NCBI RefSeq assembly: GCF_964204865.1
Contig: NC_135252.1
Span: 24,945,383-25,009,382, forward strand
DNA from: Styela clava
Taxonomy: Eukaryota; Chordata; Ascidiacea; Stolidobranchia; Styelidae
Direction of reading: 5' to 3'
Length of the DNA: 64,000 bases
Positions 18,100 to 30,721 of this stretch are shown here, piece after piece (the first letter of the stretch is position 1; every line of letters starts with the position of its first letter). Made by a program: the position numbers and the translations under genes. The notes under the pieces are model-generated. The model saw only the letters and a program-made list of their open reading frames with translations, ran no database searches and was not told where the DNA came from.

Positions 18100-19440
18100 C
18101 ACTTGATAATTGTTGGCGCTAAATTTAAATTCAAGTCAACACTGCCAGGGAATCTTCTAATATCATTTCATAAGTTTTTACTTTTATGATCACGGAACAC
18201 GGAATATAAATATATAATAAGTTTGAAGTGGGATTTTGTCTATATTCAATTAAGTATGGTTCGTACATAAAGCCCGTTTTTAATGTGTGATGACATATAA
18301 GTAAAACAAAGAACACTTCGATTTCGGTTTTTAGTTGAAGGGAAATTTTGCAAAAAAAGTTACGGAAACGGAAATGATGTTGCTTATGATTAGGGTATTT
18401 TGTGCTATACCGCACTACACAATACTCTGACCCGACAAAACAGCTCATCTCTAAGTAAGCTATTTGACCACAGAAATACCAAAATCTTTTGGCACTATTT
18501 AGAATTATGGTATTTCATAGCCAGAACTCACTCAGAAGTAAAGGAGACCCATATCCGAGCAAAAATTATTGACAACAACTCAATTGTCAAGAGCTACTGA
18601 AACTATATATATATATAATTACGGTGATACATTGCGCGCACTAACTCCTAAGTCAAGGAGACTCATCTCTGAATAAAGTTACGCAGTCATTACGCAGGTC
18701 CGGCCGTCTTTCGCGGCCGTCAGATGGCCTGTTAACCAACTAAACAAATCGTAGCAAAAAGTTATTCATAGTGTTATTTTGATTGGTAAATCCCATGTCC
18801 GATTATGATCAAACAATTCATGAACAAGCAAGTGAAATAAGCTGATCAGGTAATGAAAGTACAAAGAACGGGGAATTTCCTTATGAAGGTTAACATGTGC
18901 AAATCAATTCTGCGTCTGGTATTGTGGCCCCCGTGCGTGACCACGGGCACCCGGTTGGCAACCGCTGCTATATAGAGTTAGGGTAGTGTATTACGTACAC
19001 ACACTCAGAAATAGGATGAGGGAACTCATCTCTGAGAAAGTGACCACCGAAACCTTATTATGGTGGCGCACGCGACTTAAAAAAAAAGTGTGAGAACCAC
19101 ACTGCAATAGATGGTTGTTGGTGCCATATTTAAATTTACCTCAATACTGCAAGGGAATTTTCAAATATCATTTGATAAATTGTTACTTATATGCATGAGG
19201 GACACAGAAAACGCGTAATATAAGCATAAGCTTATATTGAATTCTATCTATATTCAAGTAGGTATGGTTTGTACATAAAGTCTATTTTTATTGTTGGGTC
19301 CATACATGATATAAGTTAAACGAAGAACACTTGGGTTTCGGTTTTTATTCGAGGGGGAATTTTGTCTGATTTTGCAAAAATTGAAACAATGGTTTGTTCG
19401 CGTCGAGGAAATGATGTCATTTATCCTTTATATATTTTTG
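18086..19440. repeat. Diverged direct duplication of about 1 kb
   Basis: The segment 18086-18400 recurs as 19085-19440 in the same orientation, including the right end of the hAT-like MITE and the GTACATAAAG and CGGTTTTTA stretches. Identity is moderate. No coding frame is convincing; the 105- and 66-codon frames here fall inside the duplication and are not conserved. Confidence 0.6.
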
Positions 19441-19779
19441 TGATATACTGTGTGGAATAAAAAGAAATGTAAGTTTCAATAGAATTTATCAGTGATTAAT
19501 ATGCAACTATGCTACAATACTATGCCACACATGACCCTGGGAAGAAGATAAGATATATATATAATTCAATCATGATCTTCACTCAATCCAAATATTGTTC
19601 AGTTTCAAATGCTATGCTTTAATCATAACACACAGAAATGCAACTAATTTATAATTTTTTAACAGGGTTGGCTTCAATGCATTCTGCATCCACTATGTCA
19701 TATACAGTGAGTACCTTGGGTGGAGTGGACGTGTATTTTTTTTGTCAGAAATTCTACATTTTGAAAACAAAATTATTCA

Positions 19780-22700
19780 ATGAAGACCATTCAGTGGATC
19801 GGAGTTCTACTCCTTATTGAAGGTGGGTTAAGCATTTTATATATTTTATAAAGATTGGCTTTTTAAATATTCTTAGGAAATGATTTTATTACTCTATTTA
19901 AATTGAGTATTTCATTTTATGGTGAAGTAGTTTACCTGTATATACTGATCATTATTCGTATTTTGCCAATGGTTAGCACTTTGCAGTAAGAGTATGAATA
20001 AAACGAATATTTGAATACTTTCAAAATTAGTTATATTTAATATTTTAAATTTTCAATTTCAGAAAGAATTTAATATGTTTCTATGTTTAATTTTTGTATT
20101 TCAATAATCTGAATAGTTTAGCAAAATGTTCTCGGCGATGAGGCGCATCGTGCTAAGCGTTAGGACTATGTGAAGTGTCATGGGGTTGGGGACCAATTGT
20201 TCAAAGTTAGACCAGGTGTAGCCCTGATTAAGATACCTCGCGTGAGGGCGGTAAAGTAGCCACCTTGTAATACTTCGTATTATTCATAGATTGTAGTTTT
20301 TTTTGTCTCGTGGCTGTAAATTCAAACAAACTTATTTATGCAACGTTTCCGCAACTTCAGGGGTTGGCTCACCCCTGGTTAAGAAATCCTACCCAGGGCA
20401 TGTAAATAACCAGGGAATGCCTTCATTTTAACAAGGCTCTAGGCCAGCTATCACTTATAACAGGGGGGCCAACATGTCGATCGCGATCGAACGGTGCATC
20501 ACCATGTCTAGATTAATCGATCGCGTCTTATGTTAGGTGGATTTGATAACATTTGGTAACTCAAAAATTTGCCTTGATCCAGTTTCATTCAGCACTATTG
20601 TGAACGATTCCATGGAAATGGTTTCGATTTTTTTTGAAAACTGAAAAGTTGCCAATAACGCGCGCAATTGCCTTCTGCTAATATCTCCGATTGTTTCCAC
20701 CGGCGTGGCGTCTTATTTAGGCCGTCAACGCCTTTATATTGGTGTTTATTCTCTTTAAATCACAAATTTGTGCCACGGTAGCAATGATAATTATCTTATT
20801 TTTGTACTGGCACGGAATTGTGAAAACTGTAAAAGTCGCCAAAAACGCGTGCAATTGCCTTCTGCTTAAATCGCCGATTGTTTTCTATTAGCGTGTTATT
20901 TAGGCTGTAAACGCTTTTACATTTACAATAACAACGATAATTAATTTATTTTTGTACTTGCACGAAATTGTGAATTCGGTGAAAGTTATTATACGTTCAT
21001 CGGCAGCGAGATTCTAAACACAAATGTAAGAGTAAATCCGCAATCTAAATTTTTTGAGAAAAAAGCGGCAATATAAAAACTGAAAATAAAACCGTGAACA
21101 ATATAAGTTCTAGGCATTGAAAATCGCAACATTTTGCAAAATTTGGCAAAGAAGAAATCTTTCTAGTTTGGCTTAGTGTTTAGTAAACATTAGGTGAGGT
21201 GGTAAACAATGGGATACTTTTACTATTTTACCGTGTGGAGAATGCGTTCGAAATTACAAAACAATTAAACTAAAATACAAAAAAATTTGACAATTTATAC
21301 TGATTCGACACTAAAATCTATATAGGAAAATTCCGTTTGGCTTTCGGAGCATTTATAATATTATAGTATTTATAATAAGCATATTTTGATATATATATAT
21401 ATTTTTAGGCCATATTTTTGAAATAAATTATCAAAGTAGGTATAGGGGCCATTTCAAGCAACTGTAGAATTTTACCAACTGCTAAAAGTGTAGTGAAAAT
21501 AGATGTTTTGTGTTTTTATGGCAAAGGATTCTTGAATTTTATTGGACTGCATTTATCTCACTGAAAAAAGTTGAAAATTCACCCATTTTTTATGACTCAC
21601 ACAAAGTGGTGTAAAATGTAGAAATTTTGGTACTCCCGCTGTGTGTGTTTGTGCCAGGTTAGGGTTAGGGAACAATTTATTTCGATTTTCCTTATTTTAG
21701 TTCTATTACGGGACTGTCTGTGAGCCAAGTGAATACCCCCTGTCCATTGCTTCCAGTTCCTTTATACAATTTGATGTAATGTAGGCGAACAAAATTAGTA
21801 ATCTTCATATGGGTACACATGGGCCAAAATTTCGATATAATTAAAATGTTTTATATCAACTCGTTAGGCAAAGTGTTTGATTGTCTTGCACAGTTAATTT
21901 ATTTCAAATAGATGCTTTGGAATTAAGTTAAGAAAGCTTAAGTGTTTGAGATGCAGTCGGACATATCCTCACTTATTTAATGATGTATTGCCAGACTTTC
22001 AAGAGATGATAGAGACTGCTGATCTAAAGTGGAAAAATATTCCATAGTGTCACGTATCATAGAGTCACAAACAATGTGCACATTTAGGGCTATTATGAAT
22101 GAATTGAGTAGCACATAGTGGGGCCCTTCAGTCCTTTCTTTTTGCTTCCTGCCTGAAAATAGTTTAGGCTCCTGCTGTACCAGTGCGACAATTTACAATT
22201 TTAAAAATTTATTTTAAAGCCTTGTAAAAATGATCTTTGACTTTTGTAACCTGATAATCCAAGAACAACTTGATTCTCATTCTGCTAATTTCAGGAATCT
22301 CGAATGTGAACGGGCAGAGTTGTGGATCGTTCATAGATAACATGGGGGGAGAAATCAAGTCTTCAGCAAATAAAAGTGGATGTAGTAATTGGGGCGGCTG
22401 TGAATTGATGTTTTTATTCAATCGCAGTATGGATCAGACGATGTTCAGATTGAATTTCACAGAGACGTTTGTTTCAAAAGGAAGGTTTTATGTTCATATT
22501 GGAGCCATCATGAGTGGTAAGTATTTCATAACACGAGTTAACGCATTATGTTCCTCAAGGTGGGTTTGTGTTATTTGAAACAATTTGGTTTAAACTCAGT
22601 CATGGCACAAAAGATAGCAATAGACGTGATGGCACGAGTTTGATATGCTATATAAAGAGGAAATTTTCGAAAATTGCCAAAGTTCATTAAATAAATGAAA

Positions 22701-25021
22701 ACGCGTGACATTTGGTTGTCGATTTATGGTTAGAAATTGGTATATGCATTGTTAATCAATGCCTGTTCAAGTAACTGTAACTTTCTGTATTAATTATTGC
22801 TGAACTTGGTATGGTATTTCGTATCATCAATCTAACTTATACCTATTTTAATCAAATAAATTTGTCCAATTATTCTATAAATCCCAAACTGAATGTAAAA
22901 GAGAATAGTTCTAACTTATAACGCCATCTATGGTCAGTTCATTTATCTCAACATACTTTATTACAGATGGGAACTACATTTCCACACTCACATTTACTCC
23001 CCAAACTGACCAGGAATGTTTGATATACAGCGAACTTGGTATTTGCTCAAATAAAGTGGATACAACATGTAAGAATAAAGACTGGGTAGACGTGACGGGC
23101 ATTATGGTAATGGGGATATGGGTTCGGTACTATTGCGAGCCTTCCGAGTTTCGATTCAAATTGACCTACGAATACATCGATTGCAAAACAGGTGAAACTA
23201 TTCTTTATTTCGAGTTTTGTAAAATCTCTCTGAATAATTGCTCCAATCTTTGATAAGCTAGTTGTATCTGTGAAAGGATCAAGATCTATTCAGTTTAACA
23301 TTCACTACTCGCTTCGTTAAATGCTTTTTTATTTTTATAAGAATTATGTTTAGTTATTGCTGTTGCAGTGTGCTATACTTTGGACTCCTCTGTTTATATT
23401 CCGTCCTTGTTACATTATTGTTCTTTGTGTTTAAACACTGATTATCGTCAGGCGACAATGGAATGCATCCGTCTCATTATATTAGTTACTAGCTGTTACG
23501 AGTATTAGACGGTGGTTTGATTAAGTTTGGCTGTACTACATGAATCAATGTAATTATTCTTTTGTGTTTAAGTCAAGATGTGTTTTAAGTGTCCTGAAGC
23601 CATAACATTGGTTATAATAAATAAACTGTCACAGCACCCATTTCAATATAAGCCTCATCAAAAAGTAAATTTTGTAGAGCACTTCCAGACTTTCTTTAAA
23701 ATATGATTCATATTTGAAAATATTATTTTCTGAAAAGTGAATTGTTCGTTTTTGTCCACCCTAACACTAATGAATATGTCGTTATCACATGCATACCTGG
23801 ACTATCTGGATTTTGAACTCGTGATCTCTATTCGGTGAAGTTTGAAAAATTAACGATCGATTCACGGTTCTTCGGTTGTAAAATTTATTTACTCCCACTG
23901 CAAACTCCCTCCCCATTTTTGACTTTAGTTTTTTTAACGCTTTCGCCTTTCCCTTTAGGGGAAATTTTGGACGCATTCTTGTTGGAGTTCCTGTAAAGAA
24001 TTTTCGGGTTATATATCCATTGAGAGTCTGACATCCCCACCCCGGACTCTGTGAGACTCAAAATTTCATATCCAAATTCGAAAAGTTCGAAATTCGAAAA
24101 AAATATTCTGTAAAATAATAGCAAACTTTACTATATTGCTCTGGTTACAAGAAATTAACTGCTTTTAATATCTTATATAGGAACTGAAAGACATGGAATT
24201 TGAACCTGCGACCCCCAGTAAAGCTATCATGTGCATTGATTAGTGTGTTTATGTCCACTGACCAATATCGGAGGCATTGTCCACTAATCGATTTCCATCT
24301 TATATTTCAGGAAAAAGACTTGAACCACCAACTACCACGGCCCTACAAACTACCACGGCACCAACCACCCAAGCAAACAAATCCTACCATACGACCTTTA
24401 ACCTTGTATCCACTGAATCAGATTCCGGCAACAACCCTCTCACAACGATTTTGATAATAGTAGGATCTGTGATAGCAGTATTGGTTGCCATATTGATAGC
24501 CGTTGCGGTCGCAGCCGTGATTTATTGGAAAAACAGGTAAAATGAATTATTTTATCACACCCCCTCCCCCGCCTTATTCCTTTCACATATTTCAACTAAC
24601 TCTGTGTTATTGTTACAGACAACAAGGCCAGGAAGAAAGTATTGCAATGTCGAGCCCAACTCATGAGTACGAAGAGATTCGCGAACCGGTAGATCAGGGA
24701 GGTTATCTCTCACCAATGCCAAACCCCAACGTATCTGTTCAAATACCGAGTGCTTATGCCGATCCCCAAGATCCTGATTATATTGTCTCAGAGGATATTT
24801 ACCCTCCTGCCATACCCCACCCAATGTACGACAGAGTAGAACTGCTGCCTCCCAGCAATCTGCCTACTGTCGCCTCAATCCCGGGCACTTCTCATCAAAA
24901 ATCAAGTGTCGACGGCATTTATACCGAGCCCGATTATGCCCCGCCAGGAAAAATTACTGTCCCGCACAGATATGATGAGAATTTGGCCTTTAGCCCTTCC
25001 GTCTACGATGATATAGCCTAA
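19780..25021 (+). CDS. Type I membrane receptor-like protein, tyrosine-rich tail
   Basis: Five exons joined by GT-AG introns with consistent phases: 19780-19822, 22295-22516, 22967-23191, 24311-24536, 24619-25021; 372 residues. Exon 1 gives a signal peptide (MKTIQWIGVLLL..., cut likely after NG at 21). Residues 22-163 hold eight cysteines and N-glycosylation sequons (NKS, NRS, NFT) with no domain I recognise. A Thr/Pro stalk (about 165-205) leads to one hydrophobic helix (about 208-234). The 136-residue tail has ten tyrosines: HEYEEI at 254-259 fits the Src-family SH2 ligand pYEEI and SVYDDI at 366-371 fits the ITIM consensus. Suggests a phosphotyrosine-signalling surface receptor, perhaps for recognition or immunity; ligand unknown. 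Intron 1 is 2.47 kb and full of repeats. Start chosen as the ATG opening the signal peptide; an acceptor-like TTTTTTAACAG lies at about 19655. Confidence 0.8.
20640..21000 (+). repeat. Two tandem units of about 185 bp in intron 1
   Basis: The CGCGCAATTGCCTTCTGCT block at about 20659 recurs with changes at about 20847, each time followed by GATTGTTT, a GTTATTTAGG-like stretch and TTATTTTTGTACT. Just before, at 20461-20530, CAGGGGGGCCAACATG and two GATCGCG motifs resemble a hAT-type end. Non-coding. Confidence 0.6.
21630..21820 (+). mobile_element. Foldback/MITE family C copy
   Basis: GGTACTCCCGC start, GTTAGGGTTAGGG, then the CAAGTGAATA and GGCGAACAAAATTAGT blocks seen at 17.7 kb, ending in GGGTACAC. 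Lies in intron 1 of the receptor gene. Confidence 0.65.
23192..24310 (+). other. Intron 3 of the receptor gene
   Basis: 1.1 kb, AT-rich, no open frame worth calling. At 24199-24250 a TTTGAACCTGCGACC block resembles the 3' part of a tRNA-derived SINE on the minus strand. Confidence 0.5.
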
Positions 25022-25023
25022 AG

Positions 25024-25205
25024 CAGTAGCTTCCAACTTTTTTTGTGGCACGACCCATTTTGAATATTTTCTAACATTCCATGAACACTTTATACGATAT
25101 TTGCTGAATGTAAAAAAGAAACGAGAGAAACAATATTAAAATTAAATTCGATTTCTAGGAATACGAACCTCTTGTGGGTCGTGACCCCCAGGTTGGGAAT
25201 CACTG
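25024..25205. mobile_element. hAT-like MITE at the receptor stop codon
   Basis: Starts CAGTAGCTTCCAAC three bases after the TAA and ends GTTGGGAATCACTG, with GTGGCACGACCC facing GTGGGTCGTGACC inside. Flanks GCCTAAAG and GCATAGAA agree at 5 of 8 positions. If the target duplication is real, it overlaps the stop codon, so the element forms the start of the 3' UTR. Confidence 0.65.
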
Positions 25206-25439
25206 GCATAGAATGAACTCAAATCTAATGAGGCAGAAAACTTTTTCTCCTGTTGAATTCAGTAACTTTGAAACCTTTATTTTTAAAAAAAATATTTAAA
25301 AAAAAATAAAAAAAAAATTTTAATTTTTTTTATTGACATTGATTTATAGGAGGGAAATATTTTTTTCATTTGATCTCTGTGATTTACAGAATAATTCAAC
25401 CATGAACGAATATTAATTAACTTTGAGCTTTAAGCAGGA

Positions 25440-26200
25440 TGAAGGCCGTGACTAAAAATATTAACCTCAGAAATGCCTCGACTAAAAATTTTTGACTCTG
25501 ACAATGCCTTGGCCAGGCCAAACAATTTGACTCCGACAAGGCCTTGGCTAAACAGTTGCACCCCAACAATGCCTTGGTCAAACAATTCGACTCTGACAAT
25601 GCCTTGGATAAACAATTTAACTCCGCCAATGCCTTGGCCCAACAATTTGACTCCAACAATGCCCTGGCTAAACAACTTGACTCCGACAATAACTTGGCTC
25701 AACAATTTGACTCCAACAATGCTTTGGCTAAACAACATCACTCCGACAATTTTTTGGCTAAACAATTTTGACTCTGACAATGCCTTGGCTAAACAACTTG
25801 ATTCCAAAAATCCTTTGGCTAAACAACTTGACTCCGACAATGCTTTGACTAAACAACTTGACTCCGACAATTTCTTGGCTAAACAGTTTTGACTCTGACG
25901 ATGCTTTGGCTAAACAACTTGACTCCAACAATGCTTTTGCTAAAAAACTGGACTCCGACCATTTCTTGACTAAACAATTTTGACTCTGACAATGACTTGG
26001 CTAAATAATTTCTATTCCGGCAAGGTCTTGGCAAAACAAATTCACTTCAGCTAAGCCTTGGCTCAACAATTAAACTCCGGCAGGGACTTGGCTAAACAAA
26101 TTCATTCCAGCAAAGTCATGGCTTAACAATTTGAATCAGATGATGCCTTGGCTAAACAATTTGAATCAGATGATGCCTTGGCTAAACAATTTGACTCTTA
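25440..26200 (+). repeat. Minisatellite, 30-bp unit, about 25 copies
   Basis: Consensus unit CTTGGCTAAACAA followed by a TTGACTCCGACAATGC-like half, degenerate. The 30-base period leaves long frames on both strands (10-residue repeats such as NALAKQLDSD), which break where units have 31 bases. I take it as non-coding satellite rather than a repeat protein. Confidence 0.85.
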
Positions 26201-27342
26201 GCTTTAGACTCTGAAATCCCACTCCGGAGATTTTTAACGCACAGTCGCGTCTCTAATACCTGTGAAAAAAACATCAAACTCTTGACTTCCCAGCCCTGCT
26301 TCGAATCAACGTCTATTGAGTGTATCTGTTTTATTTCACATCATCATATTCTGAATTTTTTATTGATATTGATTGAAATATTCATTTTCGGCTCTGTGAT
26401 TTCTTCAATATAATATTTTTTTAATATTCCAGCAGCCAACTAGGTGAATTTGTCGTCGCATGGACGAAATAAATGTCTCGTTAATGGCATAGTTATCTTT
26501 GAAACTAGGATATGTTCATCCATAATCAAGCTCTCTACCGTATTCATTTTTTGCATCATTTCATGCAGTTGAGAATTGGTCTTTTATTTTAATTGTATTC
26601 CTTTCTGTGTAAAAAACTTTGGTTTTGTCATTCTGTATTATTCGTTTAAGTTCAAATTTTTTAATTTATTTCGGGGGAGAGGAAAGTAGATGTGATGGCT
26701 CAATCACATGGCAAACCGAAGCTTTTTTCCAGTTATCAGTCCAGGTCAGGTATAAAAACAGTCAAATAATTATTAGTTTCAAATGAATGCACTTTGTGCT
26801 GGCTGATCATGCATTGTATACTATTTTAATTGATTTTATTTGGCGCGCGGGTGAGCAAATCAAAAAATTATATGCTGACCAATTTCTTAAAGTTTTATAT
26901 TTTGCTCAGGAATCTCTTGTTTTTCTGATGTTTTTATTCGACGTAAAATTCAACCCTACAAGAGGCCACAAAATTTACATCGCTGTCCGTCAAAGGGCCT
27001 GGTGTCCATATCCCTCAATATAGGTCTTGTATATATTTCCTGTTGTCGAATAAAACTCCAACTTGAAATTTTAAATACAGTACTCTTCAATTTATTGACC
27101 CTTAACAAATCTCTGGACAAGCATACGCATTAGGTCTGGCGGTTTTCCACGCACGAGTTAACAAATCAATGAATTTTATGCTGACCTCTTGAAGTCTTTT
27201 AAGTTTGCTAAATATTTTGTGTTTTTTAAATTTTCCAGATAAATTTTCTTTTTTTTTCTATATTTTCTCATAATCAGATTTTTATTGGTATTTTTGATGT
27301 ATTTGTTGACATTTTCATTGTTTTCCACCACAGACAACTATA
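26201..27342. other. No gene seen
   Basis: AT-rich DNA. A weak pair of segments (about 26787-26910 and 27130-27200) share TATGCTGACC and neighbouring bases. The 78-codon frame at 26787 has no recognisable features. Confidence 0.5.
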
Positions 27343-27386
27343 CTAGTGCCTTAAACCAGCGCCTTAGGCCACTCGGCCACGCTACC
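27343..27386 (-). pseudogene. tRNA-Leu (AAG) 5' half
   Basis: Minus-strand GGTAGCGTGGCCGAGTGG through the AAG anticodon loop and half of the stem, then ends. The upstream flank still resembles the array flank (ATATATCAGC). A dispersed fragment 10 kb from the array. Confidence 0.8.
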
Positions 27387-27798
27387 CTTGCAAATATATC
27401 AGCTTTCATGAAATATCGTAGTTTTCTTGAATCATTGCAAGGACGAATAAGACTGTTTCGAAAGTTGCATGTTTGAACCTTCATTTAACCATGCTCGAGT
27501 TACCGGGATTGGTGCTCGGCAATTCAAAGCACTGGTCGTTTTTTATTTTGATAAATACGAAACAAAGGAATTGTAACGTCAGGTTTAATGCTCTTTCATC
27601 AAAATTTGTTCTAAAATTTTAACTTATAAAATATCGATTCTGGAAGCCGTGGCGACCGAAACTAGTTTAAAATAACTGTTGTATGAAAATAACGACTTGA
27701 ATCGCTTGACTCAACCTGATTGGAAATATCCTGTTTTCAGCGATTTGATTTTGTTGATGAGTGAAATAGAAATCTATTTTATGTGGATATAAGGCCTG

Positions 27799-27870
27799 GG
27801 GGATGTAGCTCATATGGTAAAGCGCGCACATAGCATGCGCGTGGTACCGGGTTCTATGCCCGGCAGCTAC
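27799..27870 (+). pseudogene. tRNA-Ala (AGC)-like sequence
   Basis: Plus-strand relative of the array Ala genes: GGGGATGTAGCTCATATGG, AGC in the anticodon loop, T arm CCGGG-TTCTATG-CCCGG. Unlike the array copies it has T at position 54 but lacks G57. The 3' acceptor strand (CAGCTAC) does not pair and the anticodon stem has a mismatch, so it is a pseudogene. Confidence 0.8.
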
Positions 27871-28355
27871 ACAACTCTTTTGGAATATTTTTCATTTGCA
27901 GGATTATTTAGTGTTTAAATCAATACATACTTTTCCAAATTTTTTAAAGGCCTATGTACTATTTCGCAGAAGATTACAGAAATCAAATACAACCTAAAAG
28001 GTATCCACGTGAAATCAGCGAGGTTATAAAGTTCATTTCGCGCAGCACTATATTCTCAGAATTAACTTAACCGCAGGCATGACTGATTGAGTCTGATTAT
28101 CAGGATGTTAGTTGGGGTCTCGATCGGGCCGTGGGTCGAGGATAGGAAGGCCGAGGTGTGTAGGGCAGAGGGTCCAACATGGCAGAGTGAGAGGCATAGG
28201 GCCTTGGGTCAAAGATAGAGAGGCTGAGGTAGATACGGCTGTGGATGGAAGATAGAAGTATAGAAGTTTTTTCAAAAGCAGTCATTAAATATTTCGGGAC
28301 TCATTTTCACTTCTGGTTAAACTTTTTTAAAACTCCTGGCCTCCTGAAAGCATGC

Positions 28356-28467
28356 GGTGCTCCCGTAGTTTGTGCATCAAGATGGGGCACAACCTGGGCA
28401 AAGTATGTGTACCAGGTTGGGGTTATCAGATTGTGCGCCATCTTGGTGCACATACTACGAGAGCGCC
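28356..28467. mobile_element. Foldback element (family B-like)
   Basis: Inverted arms GGTGCTCCCGTAG...CATCAAGATGGGGCAC and GTGCGCCATCTTGGTGCAC...CGAGAGCGCC around a short centre. Non-coding. Confidence 0.65.
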
Positions 28468-28726
28468 AAGAATGCATCTGAAGTCAAAAAAAAATATTTT
28501 CTATCAAAGTTTAAAATAATTTTTGTTTATTTTTATTTAACATTTGCCAGACAACTTCCTTCAGAAAGGTCAAAAGTGAAAAAAAATTCTTTGAATCAAC
28601 TTGGCGAAAAAATATTTTTTATTCAGGGTATCGTGTTAACCAGTTAACTAGATGAATATTTTTAATTCAATACTGCATGAATTGCATTAATATGGATATT
28701 TAAATATTGTTTACATGAAGTGGACA

Positions 28727-29250
28727 GATGAATCGTTTTGTGATTATGTTGTTGTTGTTGGTATTCTTCTTCTTTTAAAAAATCGCTGATCTTTTTAACT
28801 ACACGATCAATTGCTTTAAAATTTCCCGGTCAAAGATTGTTGTTGTTACTAGAAGGCTATTATTTTAACTTTAAAAAACTCTTGTAGATTTTGGGGTATT
28901 TCTTTGTTTGTGTGTCCTGACGTCATCAAATCAAAATGCGCACTTTATGACGGTTACCTTGTGGCCGTGAAGGCTGCGGTACTGGTAGTTTACTGTTGCA
29001 GATTGCATACCCGTTTGACTTTCGTGTCAATACATTTTAGCTTCGCTCTATTATTTATTAAGTAACACAAAGTATGACGTGGAAGAAATTTAACTAAAGT
29101 TGGATGTTGTTTGCGCTCTACTTTTGATGATACGTCATGTGGGCGAAATGTGTTGTGAACACATTATAAGATATTTATTACGACACAACTTCAAATGTCT
29201 CCTATCTTTTGGAATGGCCGAATAGTGCTATATAGACTCTCTTGATGGGT
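28727..29250 (+). repeat. Dispersed repeat D, copy 1
   Basis: Contains TTCTTCTTC, AAAAAATCGCT, a TTTAAAATTT stretch, TGACGTCATCAAAT and ends near CAACTTCAAATGTCT. Related diverged copies lie at 47226-47530 and 59800-60100 (same strand) and at 35975-36280 (inverted). Likely an old non-autonomous element. Confidence 0.55.
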
Positions 29251-30721
29251 TTGATGCCGGAAATCCCTAAACCCTGTTTGACATTTGATTAAATTCAAAA
29301 AAATGTTGAGAAATTTTAACTTTCTATTCTTGACCTCTGTCTTATCTTCCTCCGCCTAGCTATCAAATTAAATAAAGACTCTGTCATATTAATGACCAAC
29401 CACGAATATTCTGATGTTATTTATTTCAGTTTGGGTTGTAAGGTGGAGCAATAACTTATCGTAAGATAAACAAAATCAAAGAAAGAGATGAAAAAATTTG
29501 GTGTTTCAGGTGAGGTAATAATCTCTTCTGGCAGGGGTCTCACAAATTTTAAAATCAAAGTATCTTTAATAAAAATGCTCAAGTTCGTGCCAGTTTTTGA
29601 TAATGATGTTGAATTAAAAAATGATTCGGGGGATAAACAAATTATAAATGTTGTTATACATGAGAATAAATAAATTAAAGGTCAAGTAATAGTGAAATAT
29701 TTGTTTCATTAATAATTAAATCATCAAATCGAGCAACACCCTTACTCTTATAACCTGCTGCCCCTATTGCCCTCGCCTAGCCAAGCCTTCAAAAAATTCT
29801 GAACAATTTACCATCGTGGCAGAAATCACTTAGGATGAGACATCTATGAATTCTATTTTCCCAGCAAATGGTTTTAATAGACCAGGTTACCAATTGTATG
29901 GCATGAGTTAAATAATGGTGAAGAAATACTATAAGGAAAAATATGTAGAAGCAATTTACTTATAAGACAAACCTACTTGTGTGGCCTTTCATTTTGAAAG
30001 GGATCGATTTCATTTTGTCATAAAATATAAGTAATTTACTCAATTCAAGATTCACATTTTAAAATTAAAATTATTTCAGTGTGACTAAAAATGAAAAATG
30101 TAAACTTCATAAACAGGTAATTTAGTCTTCTCTCATGAATAATACGCAATTTAGTAGAATTAAAAAGTGATTAAAAGTGAGCATATGATTTCAATAGACC
30201 AATTCAAAGCGTGGGTTACTTTTTGCACAATTGAACACATTCTCTGCCATCTCGATTCACTTTGGTAAAGCTAATGCAACTGTAATAGAATAAAATAAGT
30301 AAGTGAAAAGTAGAAGCAAGTTTCATTTATCAAGACAAACATACTTGTGTAAACTGTTGAATAAAAATGCACAAATAAAATGTCGGTATTTTAACTTCCA
30401 TAAGCACGCAAATTAGTCTTTTATGATAAAATCATTAAAAAAAAGTCATGTTTTGATGCCTGGGAGACAGACATTGCAATAAAGAGTAATTCAAGTTTGA
30501 ATCATCTGTGGGTTGTTTATATTTTATGCGTAATCAGAAACGGGCCAAATATAACTCTATTATTTAGGAATCGATAAAATCAACGGCCATAAAAAACGAA
30601 CAAGAATTTTGTTAAAACTGAAAAAGTTTATCTACGCACATTACAGTAAAGTCATTAGAGTGTTTTGTCTTTTTACATCAATCATTCCGTCAAAAAAGTT
30701 CACTCCGGTTTTAAGCTGGTT
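29251..30721. other. No gene seen
   Basis: AT-rich. A 61-codon frame at 29488 is unsupported; its end (GATAAACAAATTATAA) resembles 36626-36645 and so is repeat-derived. A block at 30235-30285 (CTCTGCCATCTCGATTCAC) recurs at 39015-39070 and inverted near 43000. Confidence 0.5.

Noticed and set aside
25417-25892. Repeat-protein gene in the 30-bp minisatellite
   Set aside because: Frames are open on both strands because the unit length is a multiple of three, and 31-base units shift the frame; no start, signal or splice context.
29488-29673. Small 61-codon protein
   Set aside because: No homology recognised, and its end matches a repeat fragment near 36.6 kb.
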